Shown here: piece after piece, positions 22,721-34,526 of the stretch
Position numbering within the stretch: the first letter of the stretch is position 1
How the letters are laid out: every line of letters starts with the position of its first letter
Source: Pratylenchus scribneri
Taxonomy: Eukaryota > Nematoda > Chromadorea > Rhabditida > Pratylenchidae
Direction: 5' to 3'
Length of the DNA: 64,000 nucleotides
Assembly: GCA_030063045.1 (NCBI GenBank)
Contig: JAQSEB010000127.1
Span: 692,501 to 756,500 of the forward strand
Program-made: the position numbers and the translations under genes
Notes under the pieces: generated by a model
The model's database searches: none
What the model was told of the DNA's origin: nothing
The model's input: the letters and a program-made list of their open reading frames with translations, nothing else

Positions 22721-24112
22721 TTTTCGACACAAAAAATTATGGGGGTGAATTTAATGATTAAAATTAATTGGTAGTCTATCTCAAAAATGGAGCGTGTTTG
22801 CGCATTTCACTTAAAAAGCCGTTTAAAACATTTCAAATAAACCATGTTTTTATGAGAGTTTATCATTTCTAAATGAATGTTCTTAAACTCTTTAAGGGTT
22901 TTCAAACATGCTGAACCCGAAAACACCATAGGATTTTTGGTTTAATCCCTATAAATAGCCGAAAACTGGTTTGGATAAAATATCTTAAACGACCTTTTTA
23001 AATGGAACACGCTAAAACCAAAAATGAGAATCATTCGTTTTTAAAAATTTCTTAATTTTTCAGAAATCAGTCAAAAATAATTTGCTTATATATTATCCCA
23101 GGAATAATGTTGTATGCTTTGAAAAAAATGACGCTCAAACAATTTTGGCTTGTTATTCCAATAAACTTGAAGAAAAAAGGAATGATGAAGAAAGTAAAAT
23201 AAAAACCAATGTTATTGATGAATATTAATTATATTGATAGTAAATTTTGTTTATTTCAGCAGTATAAATTTTAATACATTTTTAATCATTAAATTTATTT
23301 TTAATTGATTGTTATTCCTTGAATTGAAAAATTCTTCTTACTTTTATATTTTGTTCCAAATTAATTATTAAATTCAATTAATTCAGCTTTTCTGCTAAAT
23401 CTTCGGACCAAAAAGCATTGAAATTCAATTTCGTAGAGCTTCTAATGTTATCCGCCCTTTTCCATTTGTTGAATTGATCCATAAATGAGACAAATTTGTT
23501 CACATTTTCTATAAAATTTGCGCAATTATCACAAAAAAAATTAGTAAAATATTCCACAAAAATTTTTCAAAAATCCAAAAGCCCATAAGCAAGCCCATTT
23601 TGAATTAAAATGATTAATTAGAGGAGAAAGAAAAATTCGTTTTCCATTTTCCAACCCAACAATGACTCATTTTAAAAATCAATCGATGCCCATCACAGCA
23701 GCCAATTTTTCGATTGCGTAGCAATGGAAATGCAAACTACTTTTCTCTTTCTCTCCAAAATCCTCCATCAACATTCAACATCACCATTTTTCCCTATAGC
23801 TTATTCAAATTACAAAAGTTGACGCATAAAAATTTCCTTGGCAGCTATATTTTCAATTCAAATCAAAAATCCTATTTTATAGTATTCCCAAATTAATTTT
23901 TTATTTTGCGCTGCATTCCGCTCCAAACCCACACTCCGCTTTTTCAATATTTAATATTAGCAAACGCTGGTTATTAAAATATTCTTCCCGAAGGAAATTT
24001 CCTTTGCGCGTTTCGTCTAAAAGGTCGCTTAAAACATTACAATTACAAACAAACCATGTTTTTGCTGGTTTAACATTCATCCTCCTATATAGTAAGTGGG
24101 TGTGTTCGTTAG
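22721..24112. other. AT-rich intergenic DNA with one candidate terminal exon
   Basis: After TTTTTCAG at 23063 an open frame runs to TAA at about 23228 and encodes a Lys/Glu/Asn-rich tail. I recognise nothing in it. The remainder contains intron-like repeats (about 22790-23010 and 23990-24070 share TTTAAAACAT and AACCAT motifs). Confidence 0.4.
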
Positions 24113-24120
24113 TTAGTTAG

Positions 24121-24462
24121 CAGGGCTGCCAGAATACCCACCCACGGGGGGCATTTGCCCCCTTTTTAGGATTTTGCCCCCTTTTTTGCCCCCCGTGCCG
24201 AGTTGCCCCCCAAATGCCCCCTTTTGATTTTTTTGTTAAAATTTTCCCCAAATAGGTCATTTTTCCTCAAAATTTTTCGCTGCGCGGCAATTTTTTGGTC
24301 TAATTTTTCGCTGCGCGGCCATTTTTGGCAAAAATTTTCGCATTTTAGGCACTTTTTAAAATTGCCCCCCAAAATGCCCCCTTTTTAGCGAAAATGCCCC
24401 CCAAATGCCCCCTTTTTTATACCAAAATGCCCCCCAAAGTGAAAAACCATCTGGCAGCCCTG
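24121..24462. mobile_element. hAT-type MITE, 342 bp, TSD TTAGTTAG
   Basis: Inverted termini CAGGGCTGCCAGA and TCTGGCAGCCCTG are flanked by TTAGTTAG at 24113-24120 and 24463-24470. The interior is full of TTTGCCCCC/GCCCCCC units plus two TTTTTCGCTGCGCGGC segments shared with the MITE at 16090. No coding capacity. Confidence 0.93.
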
Positions 24463-24470
24463 TTAGTTAG

Positions 24471-25421
24471 TAAACCAAAAAATACGAGTTAAATATTTAT
24501 TTTTTGGCGTTTTGTATTTTTTTAATTTTTTAAGACTTTTTATCCAAAAATTAAATGTTAGAAGAAGAAATAAAAAAAATAATTTATAGAAAAGAAGTAT
24601 AAGAAATAAAGAAAAGAAAATATTTTTAGAATTGAAATAAACATTTTAAAATTATTTTAATAAATTAAATGAAAAAATTTTTAATTATTAATGGAGTATT
24701 AATAGAGAAATATTAAAAATAATATGTTAATTAAGCGAAATGTTTTAAATAATTGTAAAATGATATAGAATTATGTATTAATTTCCTAAATAGGATGGAA
24801 AATTTGAAAATGAGTTAAAAGTGATAATTTTTAAACCAATGGGAGCGGCCGGGAGCCGCGCAGCGGCGACCGGGCGCTCCCTTAAACATTTTACATGTAA
24901 AAGAAAACCGAGAATAAATTAGCATTGTTTTTAGCAAGAGGTAAAAAAGCCATTAATGAGTTAAATAAGATAACATTAGATGAAAATTATTACGATTTTT
25001 TGGCCATGATTGAAATCATGAATGAAAAGGAAATCCGGGAATTGTCGAGATTAAAGTATAAAATGTCGAGAATGCTGGAATGTATTAAATGCCGAGAATA
25101 GTCGAGAATGAATGGTGCAAAGTCGGGAATTCTCGAGAATGAAGCTTAAAAAGCCGGAGACATCAGAGAATGCTAGGAATGTTCGACAATGAAAGCCAAA
25201 AAGTAGGGAATAGTCGAGAATGAAAGGCAAAAGTATGGAATGGTCAAAAATAGCTTAAAAAGCCGGGAAATGTCGAGAATATTAGGATTGATTCATGGCA
25301 ACTTTAATGATAAATGAATAGAATTATAATAATGATTAGAGATATGGATGGAGTAGATGATCATTAGCTAATTTCCAATAATATCTAATTAATATGAGAG
25401 AGGCGAATTTGTGTTTTCAAT
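24471..25421. other. AT-rich DNA with a GC-rich inverted repeat and a TCGAGAATG-type array
   Basis: 24841-24881 is a GC-rich island with 7-bp inverted ends (GGGAGCG/CGCTCCC). From 25020 to 25290 a loose tandem array of GTCGAGAATG and AAAGCCGGGAA units repeats every 30-60 bp. An open stretch before it (about 24930-25100) may be the edge of a decayed coding sequence. No gene is assigned. Confidence 0.5.
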
Positions 25422-25429
25422 CTTATCAT

Positions 25430-26010
25430 TAGGGCTCGGAAAAATAGTGATTTCACTATTTTTTTCCTAGCATTATTTATGCATAAAAACGCAATAAAAA
25501 ACATTTTTAACTTGATTTGAAGTCAAAATATTGAACTTTATTTTCACTTTTTTCACTATTTTTCACTATTTTGCCACTTTTTCACTATTTCACTATTTTA
25601 ATCACTATTTCGCCCTTTTTATGTCAATTTCGGCCTTTTTTGTCACTATTTCATGATTTTTCATTTTTATCACTATTTCAAGATTTTAGAAAATTTGTGA
25701 AAATTCATCCAAAAATTTCTCTCTTGAAAACTTTTTTTGCCAAAATTTTTTTCCATTAAACCAATTTTGGTCGAAAATTTTTCTCAATAGACCATTTTTC
25801 TTGAAAAATTTTCCTTTAGATTATTTTGACAAATTTTTTGAGTAAATTTTTCTTCAAGAAAATTTTTTTGGTTAAATTTTTGCCACTTTTTTTGAAATTT
25901 TCGTCACTTTTATGGGTTTTTATCACTATTTATATCACTATTTTGCAATTTTTTATCACTATTTAGTGTCACTATTTTTCAATTTTTAATCACTATTTTT
26001 CCGAGCCCTA
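25430..26010. mobile_element. hAT-type non-autonomous element, 581 bp, TSD CTTATCAT
   Basis: Termini TAGGGCTCGGAAAAATAGTG and the complementary end at 25991-26010 are flanked by CTTATCAT at 25422-25429 and 26011-26018. The interior is dominated by direct and inverted TCACTATTT units. No transposase. Confidence 0.9.
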
Positions 26011-26084
26011 CTTATCATTTAAATAGAACTGAAACTGAGAGTTTATTTAGAGCCTTCCATTATATTTATTTTAAAGCGTTTTGC

Positions 26085-26124
26085 CGAGCGTTGGGATGCC
26101 ACTGGCGCGGCATCCCAACGCTCG
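26085..26124. repeat. Perfect 16-bp-arm hairpin
   Basis: Arms CGAGCGTTGGGATGCC and GGCATCCCAACGCTCG are separated by an 8-nt GC-rich loop. It stands out from flanking AT-rich DNA about 320 bp upstream of the ubc-17-like start. Origin unknown; possibly a decayed palindromic MITE. Confidence 0.8.
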
Positions 26125-26444
26125 TTTAATGATATTCCAAATGATATTCCATAAGCATAACTAGTTTTGAGTTTTCCAACATTCAAAGTCCAAAAACATC
26201 ATTGGTTTTTTGATTTAATCCCTCCTAAATAGCCGAAACTGCTGGTTTGGATAAAATGTCTTCGGCTCTTTAGGCGAAGCGCGCTAGCGCCCTTCAAATT
26301 TCCCAAACATATTTAAAATTACATTCGGCTTTGAATTTTTGACTTTTTTACCTTATTTCTTATAACCCAAAAAATTTTGAAATTTTCTGATTTAAAATAA
26401 AATAATTTTTAGCCAACGATTCGCAAATTATTCAATAAAACTAA

Positions 26445-29400
26445 ATGAGTCACACAGACACCGCCGAAAATGGGGATAAAATCGAAGTCAGTGAGAATGC
26501 CATCGAATATGAAGAAGAAGAAGAAGAAGATTATGATGAAGAAGAAGATTATTATTACAATTATTATGATGATGATGAATTGGCCTGTGGTCCTTCGACT
26601 GAAAATAGTAAAATAATTAAATTATTTATTTTAATTTAATTCATATTTAAGGTTTAAGCAATGCTTTGACTGAAAAGGAGCAATTGATTTTGGCCGAAAA
26701 CTTGTCTCGAATGGAACAGAGAAAATGTAAGAACTTTTATTTTATGTAAAATTAAATAAAATTAAAAATGGATTACCAACGAAATAATTTACCTGGTCAA
26801 AACTTTTTGCTTTGAAGAAAAACTATGAGGTCGTTTTTTTGGCCTACGATTGTTTAAACATTAGACAATTCAATATTTTTTTTTGAGTAAATTAGTAAAA
26901 ATTCTCTTTGGTTGGGGCCCCTATTTTCGAAAATAAGTAGGATTTTTATTAATTTTAATAATTTTAACAGGTAATGAAGAATTGTACTGCGCAACGATGA
27001 AAAGGCTCATATTCGGTCAGTTATATTTTATCTTAAAATTTGCCAAAATAAGTTTGGAGAACCTTAAAATAGGGTTTTTATTGTATTTTTTTTTAATAAA
27101 ATTTTACTTAAAAAAGTACGCCAAACTAGGTAAAATGAGTCAAAAATATGTCAAAAATGATAAAAACAATTTAATTTAAATGCTTTCCTCATCCTCTTTA
27201 AATCTAAAGATACAAAAATCGATCAAAATCTAAAAATTTGGACTCTAATAATCAATAAAAACCAAAAAATCGCATTATCAATTTATTAGGATTAAGTTAA
27301 GAAAAATATAATTATTTCCAGAAAATTAATCCATTTTAATTCCACAGGGACAATTCAATTCTACGGCCCAAATCATGAAATGCGTATTCCATATCATTTT
27401 GCTTCTTCATTGAAGGCAGATTCCGGTGAAGCGACGGCCAATTGGACAACGCGTTTGGCCAAGGAAATTAAATCCCTGCATAATTTATTGCCAATTTCGG
27501 CCAACAGTAGCATTTTTGTTCGTGCTTGTGAGGAGCGATTGGATGTCATGAAGGTTAAAAATTAATTAAAAATGGTTATAAATTTTTTTAAAAAATATGA
27601 AATTTTCAATTTATTGATTGCTCTTTACAAAATTTTTTAATAAATTTTTTTGTGAATTAATTAATTATTATCAAGATACAACATTTTTAAAAATCTTTTT
27701 TTATGGCCGATTTTAATAGGGCTGATAAAATAATGATTTAAATTAAAATCACAAAATAGGTCACTGATAAATTGTGACAAAAAAAGTAGCAAATATTTTA
27801 TCAATTTTTTAGAAGAAAATAAACCTCAAAAAATTTGATCAAAATGATCTAAAGAGGAAATTTAAATAAACCAGTTTATGATAGTTCAGGAAATTAAATT
27901 ATTGAAAAACCAATATTAAATCTGGATTCCCCCATCACAGAAAACCTATAAGTAAAATACCCATTTTTAGTGTAAATAAAATAAATTTTTGTTTAAATAA
28001 TAATCATTTATTTCATGGAAGAATTATTCCCTTACAGATAAAATATAGATAAAATTATCATTTCTGATTCTGAAAACATTTTTTCCTATCATTAAAAATT
28101 ATTAAATTTAAAATTATATTAGGTTTTGATCATTGGACCAGCGGAAACTCCTTACGCGAATGGATGCTTCGAATTCGATGTGTTTTTTCCAACAAATTAC
28201 CCGAATGAACCAATGCGAGTAAACCTTGAGACTACCGGCCATAATACGGTTAAATTTTGTATTTAAATTCCAAATAGAAACGCTAAAATTAAGAGTTCAT
28301 TTTTATATTTTTAGAATTTTTTGGGAATGATTTTTTAATCCAAAATTTTTTTGATATATTGGACTCAAAATTTTGAAAAAAAACAATTGATTTTGTTAAA
28401 TACTTATTAATCCTTTTTTAAAAGAAAATATAATATTAATTTAGGTTCGCTTCAATCCAAACCTTTATGAATGTGGAAACGTTTGCCTGTCAATTTTGAA
28501 CACCTGGCAGGGAAGTCCGGAAGAGCGATGGAATCCATCCAAGTCCACACTGCTCCAAGTGCTGGTCTCAATTCAAGCAATGGTTTTTGTTGAGGAACCG
28601 GTCAGTGTTTTGTAATGTTTTTTCCCGAAATTAAAAAATTTTAACAAAATTTTAATGAAATAAAATATCATTTATTCTTTATTAATTTTTTATTGATAAA
28701 AATTTTTTTAAAGTTGTGAGATTTGACATGGAGTTTTGCCATAAAAAAATTAAAAAAAAAATAAATTACTTAGTTCTCTAATTTTTTGAAAAGCTTTCTT
28801 AGAACAAACTCTAAATTAGTCTATTTTTTTGAGTCCTAACAGTTTTTTGACTACATTTTATGCCATCAAAAATATTGATTTTTTACACCAGATTTATATA
28901 AATTTATTAAAATTTTTACCCCATTTTCGAAGCAATTGCATTTAATTTTAATTTTAATGCAAAATTCTCAATTATAGTTTTTCAATGAGCCGGGCTTTGA
29001 GACTATGCGAAATACACCGACGGGTGAAAAGGAATCACGTGATTACAATGCCAAAATTCGTCAAATGTGCCTTCGATGGGCAATGTACCAACAGCTTCAG
29101 GTAATTTTATATCTGAATTTCAGTTGATTTTGATTTTACACTAACAAAAAATGGTATATCAATGGCCATATCTCTGATTGATTTATTGCACATTCGATTC
29201 GGATTTCGGAATGTTGATTTAGTTGAGAAATGATATTTTTGGACAGATTTATTCAATAAATGTTAAACTGGTTTAAAACGCAAAATTTCATTTAGCCATA
29301 AATTAGGTTGAAATGGAAAAAATTATCAAATAGAAATTTTTATAAAAAACTGAACCCCAATCGAATCAAATGAACTATATATTAGGGTTGTATCACCATC

Positions 29401-30406
29401 CACAATGCCAAATTCAGAATCGGCCAAAACATATTTCTCAAATTTTTATTTTTTTAAATTTTTTTTTCTTTTAAGAATCCGCCCAAGGCATTCGCGGATG
29501 TCATTGAATGTCATTTTTGGTTGAAAAGAGACGAAATATGTGCTCAAATAGAAGGATGGATTGCGGATTTTGAAGAGCAAATAAACAATGGAAAAATGCC
29601 AACTAAACATTTGGATGTGCTCAAAGTAAGTATAATTTTATATTATAAATAAGTTTTTATTAATTAAATGGACATTATTTAATGCCAAAAAACATTGAAA
29701 ATTTCCGAATAAAGAATGCCTAGTATCAAAATAATTATATGTAATGGTAATGGTTTAAGATGAGTTCGCCGTACTCATAAACTATATACCATTTAACAGA
29801 ATCGAATAATATATAATTTTATTATGGTTTAATAATAACAAAAGAGTTTTAAACAGTTTAAATCTTTTGGTTTTTGGTTTTAAACTAAGTTAAAAATTGT
29901 TAAACCATTATAAATATATCCATTTATGCATTTTGATGAGATCTATCAATTGAGTATAAAATTCCACTAAACTGTTACAATCTTTTCGGCAATTTCTGTG
30001 GATTTTCGACAAATTTATTCATTAATTTAATAGGCGAGATGGTCTGAGATTAGCCAAAATAATGTTTTCCCAAAATTAAAATTTACGAATATAAAATCGG
30101 CCATAATTCTAATTGTTAAATTTCTTTTTCCAGATGGAATTTGAAAAGCTCAAGGAGAAATTTTCTTCGATGAAGCGTCCTGACCATATTTCATTTGATA
30201 AAAGGGAAAATGTCAAAGACGAAAAAGTAGGAGGAGAAGACGATGATGAAAAAGAAGATGATATTGATGGAAATATTGAAGAAGAGAAACAAGTTGAGGA
30301 TGAAGATAATGATGATAGTGAAAAAGACGACGAAAAAGTTGGAGAAGGAGATGATGATCTTATGGCCAAGGCCTATAATGAAATTTGCAATTGTTCAATT
30401 CAATAA
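26445..30406 (+). CDS. ubc-17: BIRC6-type ubiquitin-conjugating enzyme (ubc-17-like), 9 exons
   Basis: Exons 26445-26607, 26652-26726, 26971-27015, 27348-27553, 28123-28248, 28445-28600, 28978-29100, 29476-29625, 30134-30406 join in phase to 438 residues. It has an acidic Glu/Asp/Tyr N-terminus, then the UBC domain of the BRUCE/BIRC6 class: [56 protein letters not shown] with the active-site Cys (in VCLSIL), [39 protein letters not shown]. No BIR domain is encoded. The protein is thus the stand-alone E2 seen in nematodes rather than a giant IAP. The C-terminus is a long acidic tail. The start is the first ATG in an open 5' exon. Gene looks intact. Confidence 0.92.
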
Positions 30407-31197
30407 ATAATCTGCTGGAAACACTTATATTTATTAATTTTCATTTTATTAAAATTATCTCTGGATGAATAATATTAATAAATCAAATTTGCCTATTTTG
30501 AATATTTTTTCACTCATTTTTTTCCTATTTTTGCATTTGAACGGGACTTATTTCTTCCTTTATGCGAATCTTTATTATTTAGTAATTTTAAATTTGCACT
30601 GTCTTTCTATGAAAGAAATTAAAGAGGTTTTTAACAAATTTTGTTTTTCAAAAATCAAAACACAAATTTCTGTTTAATTTAGAGTAAAAAATTAGAAAAT
30701 TTTAAATCAAAATTTATTAGATGATTAATTTAAGCACCACCCAAAAATATTGGGCAATGCAATTCCAAAATTTATTCCAAACCACTCAATTAAGAGTGTT
30801 GAAAAAACCAAGTACCTTTAACTTGGGTAATTAAACCGAATATGAAGGGGAAAAGAGAGAATTTGATGTGTGAATAAGGGCAAATTGTAGATGCATTGGA
30901 AGAGCACAAAAAGGCCCAAATTTCCCCACTCTTCCGGACCAAATAAACAGTAGAAATGCTCTACACTACCAACAAACTGCCTTCCTTTTCCTTTTTACCT
31001 CTTCCTCTTGAATTTTTCATAGCAAATAGCATTGCTTCATACATTCAATATCTCTATTCTCTATCCAGCAAAATGTTTACCTTCCTTTCGATCGGAGTTG
31101 CGTATTTATTTTTATTTTAGTGCCGGGATGGGATATGTAAAAATTCTCCAAACAGTTTTTCACATTAAGCTTAAAAATTCATAAATAATTTTAAAAA
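30407..31197. other. Intergenic region
   Basis: The segment downstream of the E2 gene contains a hydrophobic AT-biased ORF at 30465-30677 without support. The rest is probably the promoter region of the next gene. No element ends found. Confidence 0.45.
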
Positions 31198-33822
31198 ATG
31201 GAACTTCATGAAATTAAAAATATTATTGAAAAAATTTGCTCATCTGCAGAATTGCTGGATAATGGCGAATTTATCAGTGAAAATTGTCTGCCAAATTCTT
31301 TCAAAGGCCAACAAATACCAAAATGCATTAAAAAAGCCTTCGCCGAATTATATACAATTCTCGAAGTAATTTTTATTTAACCACATTTTTTGATGATTAT
31401 TTTAGAATGAATTAAGTGCATTCATCAAAAATGCATCATCGGGAAATTCGCAAGGGGAAAATGTTCAAAAATTTAAATTGTTATCATTTTTGGATGAAAA
31501 TTATTTATCGGCTTTAAAAGAGCAATGTTTAACCAGAAGAAATGAAAAACTCGTTGAAAAGCACCAACAGGACATGAGCAATATTGGGAATGTAGATGAT
31601 AATGTTCTTTTGGATGTGCACGAAAATAATTCTCCAAATGCTAACAGAAATAATCGAGAAAAGGTTTAACATATTTGTAAAATATATACTAACTAAATTT
31701 AAAATGGGACAATTCAGTACCTTTGTTGGTATTTGGCAGATAGCTCAGCGAGAAGACTAATCGGTTTAAAGCTATACACTATTCGAATTCCCTAAAATTC
31801 AATCTAAAAATGGCCCTTTGGATTTTATTATAAATTAAAGCGCAAAGTATTAGTAAAAAACGGTTTTATCTCCAGAGGTTCAGCGGATTTTCCTTCGAAA
31901 GATTCTAATTAATTACACTTCAAAGACATGAATTATTTTTTGTAAAAGAAGATGTTGGCTTTCGAAAGTCTAAGGCTTTTTAAATTGTTATTGTCTAGCT
32001 AAGCTATTGGCCAAAAACTAATACAGGCACCGAATCCTTAAAAGACTTATAGTGAGGCCTTCACTTTTCCCTTCCTAACCGAGTTTTGACCAAAAATAGA
32101 TATTCGAAAGCACCCTTTTAAATATTTGATGGTATATATATTGTCATAGTTTGGTCAAAATTAAATAGTATTAAGCCGTTTAAACTGATTTTTGGTTTAA
32201 AACTAATTGGTTAAACTTTAGCAAAATCATTATATTCATTATCAATGATGCTTTTCGATGAGAACTGATCCATTGATTGAATAAAAGGTTTATAGATTTA
32301 GGTTAAACTTAGAATGTTGTAATCTTTTCGGTAAAACATTTCCAAAATTTTAAGCATGTTTGCTTTCATCATCAACCGAAATTGGAGTTGGAATTCATTG
32401 AACAAATTTCGATTGCACCAAATATTTTGGTGGCCAATTCGCCGTCATCATCAAAATCAAATGAACACACAAAAGGGAATATTGATAATGCTCAGCAGAT
32501 TGATCAATCAGCAGCAGAAGAAGTTGAAATTGTTAGCGCTCAAAAATCTTTAATCGAATCGAAACGGAATTCACTTTCATTTTTGACCACCTCGACATCA
32601 ACACAACAACCATCCACTACATCGGAACAAAATTCTTCTATTGGAATTATAGATGAACAAATGGCCGTTCGGTTGCTGGCCAAATATGGGTTAATTTTAA
32701 TTAATTCAAAAAATAAATTTATTTCGTTTTGTGCAGGAAACGTATTCATTTGTATAATGTTGATGCGGATGGATGTGTTCGACAAAAGAAACAAACCGCT
32801 GAATTAGGAAATGGAAACAAGGTTTTCTTGCAAAGAGATTTAAAAATATTTTGTTGAGATAACATATTTTTCAAAAATTTTTAACTCAATTGAAATGGTT
32901 ATATGTTAAATATTTTACACCGATTCTATAGTTTAAGCACGTCGATTGGATTGATATATAAATGCCTTAAAAAATATTCGCGTAATAGATGGAATTAGTG
33001 CACACTTTTTAATAGACCTGATTCTGATTGGGATGAATTGATTAGAAAAGGAATTACTAATGAATTTGACAGGAAATTGGCAAAAAATTATTATCAAAAA
33101 AAGGAAAATAGGCCAAAATAGGACAGTTTTTGTCTTGGGCTAAAACTTTTGCTGGGCATTTTTAATTATGAATAAATGCCGAGTCTAATTCAATAAAGAG
33201 ATATTGATCAGTTTTCTTGTAACCAGATTAATAAATTTTTAAAAAAGAGATGCTAAAAATAGGACATCCATACTCCATACCGTCGATGTGTGTAGAGTCT
33301 TGATTGTTAAATTAGTTTTTGATATTTAATCCACACAATTAAATGTGATGTTTTAATAAACATTAAATTATTTGACAAAATAAATTTTAATTTCAGTTGG
33401 CATCGAAAGCGAATGAAACATCATCATTGACCTCAACATCTATGGAAGAACAGCAATCATCCCAAATAAAAACAATTGATCTATCCGAAATTGATGCGGA
33501 ATTCGATGTAATAAATGCAAATGCAATAAACACATCAGAAGAACGACATAATTTGGTTGAAATTGTTCCGCAAAAAATTGGTGGTGGTGCCATTGTTGCC
33601 CGCGAAATATCATTTCAATCGAGTTTTGACACTGCCGGTTTAATAAAGAATTTCATAGCAACGTCGAAAACGGCAAAAAATGATAAAGAATGCAGCAAAA
33701 ATTCAACAAAAGATGTTGATGAAAGACTACAATTGCATAAAGAATCGAGCCAAAGTGTGGAAGATGAAGAAACATTAAATCAAATAACACCAATCCCAAC
33801 AACATTAGAATTGAGTTCTTAA
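31198..33822 (+). CDS. Unrecognised five-exon gene, Ser/Thr/Glu-rich protein
   Basis: Exons 31198-31365, 31406-31663, 32355-32689, 32737-32821, 33397-33822 join in phase to 423 residues. I do not recognise a family. The first 130 residues look helical (CIKKAFAELYTILENELSAF, FLDENYLSALKEQC). The middle is low-complexity Ser/Thr/Gln/Asn. A short conserved-looking block (MAVRLLAKYGKRIHLYNVD) crosses the exon 3/4 junction. The tail is Ser/Glu-rich, suggesting a disordered regulatory protein. Intron 2 carries a GTTTAAACC-type MITE near 32100-32340. Splice sites are ordinary, which supports a real gene. Confidence 0.6.
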
Positions 33823-34526
33823 TATGTAATAAACTAATGTATTTTTTCTCTAATGTTTTCATTTTTTATTGTTCACATTTCACAATTAAATTCCAAATAA
33901 ATTTGATCAAGGATTTTTTTAAATTTTGTCGGAATTGATTTACAATTAAAATTTTTCGACAAAACAAATAATTAATAATAAATGACTTAAAATAATTAAG
34001 CAAGTTTATAATCCTAATGTAAGTATTAAGATTTTCCCAATTTTCTAAATTTAAAAGTACATTTTATAAATCTTCAAATATTTTATTTGTCTGTTCTCTT
34101 CATTCATAAATTTGTTATTTTATTATCATTATAAGTAATAATAAGGAACTTCATTAAATGGAATTTTCTTCTATTAGTTTAAACCGTTGTTGAATTCCAG
34201 TTCTTCTCTATCCCTTCGTCTTTTCGTGTCAATAATTGTGCCCGCGTTCCTCAGGGCAGCTGCCACCAAACATCGGTCATTTTTGCTCGAACGGAAAATA
34301 ATGCGCGATATTCTTGCGCAGCAGCATTCATTCCAATTTCCAACAATAGACATAGAATACGCCCCAAAGCACAATCATTAATATTAATATCCGGTTCTTT
34401 CTATGTCGATTTATTTTACAACCATCATCATAATTAGGCGTATAGCGCTAGTGCAAAAATAAAAGGAAAAAAATGAATTTATTTATTAATTAATCTCGGG
34501 CAACTGCATAATAATTAGGCCATAAT
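33823..34526. other. Intergenic; possible minus-strand exon near 34230-34390
   Basis: On the minus strand a frame reading LGRILCLLLEIGMNAAAQEY and then FSVRAKMTDVWWQLP is coding-like but stops at once, with no partner exons seen. It may be a gene fragment. Otherwise AT-rich. Confidence 0.3.

Noticed and set aside
24841..25290. CRISPR-like spaced repeat (TCGAGAATG array)
   Set aside because: Units are short, irregularly spaced and diverged, with no cas genes; this is eukaryotic repeat DNA.
30109..30369. Ser-rich minus-strand ORF
   Set aside because: Antisense shadow of the acidic last exon of the ubc-17-like gene.
31728..31790. tRNA-like GATAGCTCAGCGAGAAGAC
   Set aside because: Resembles a D-arm/A-box but no B box or acceptor pairing follows.
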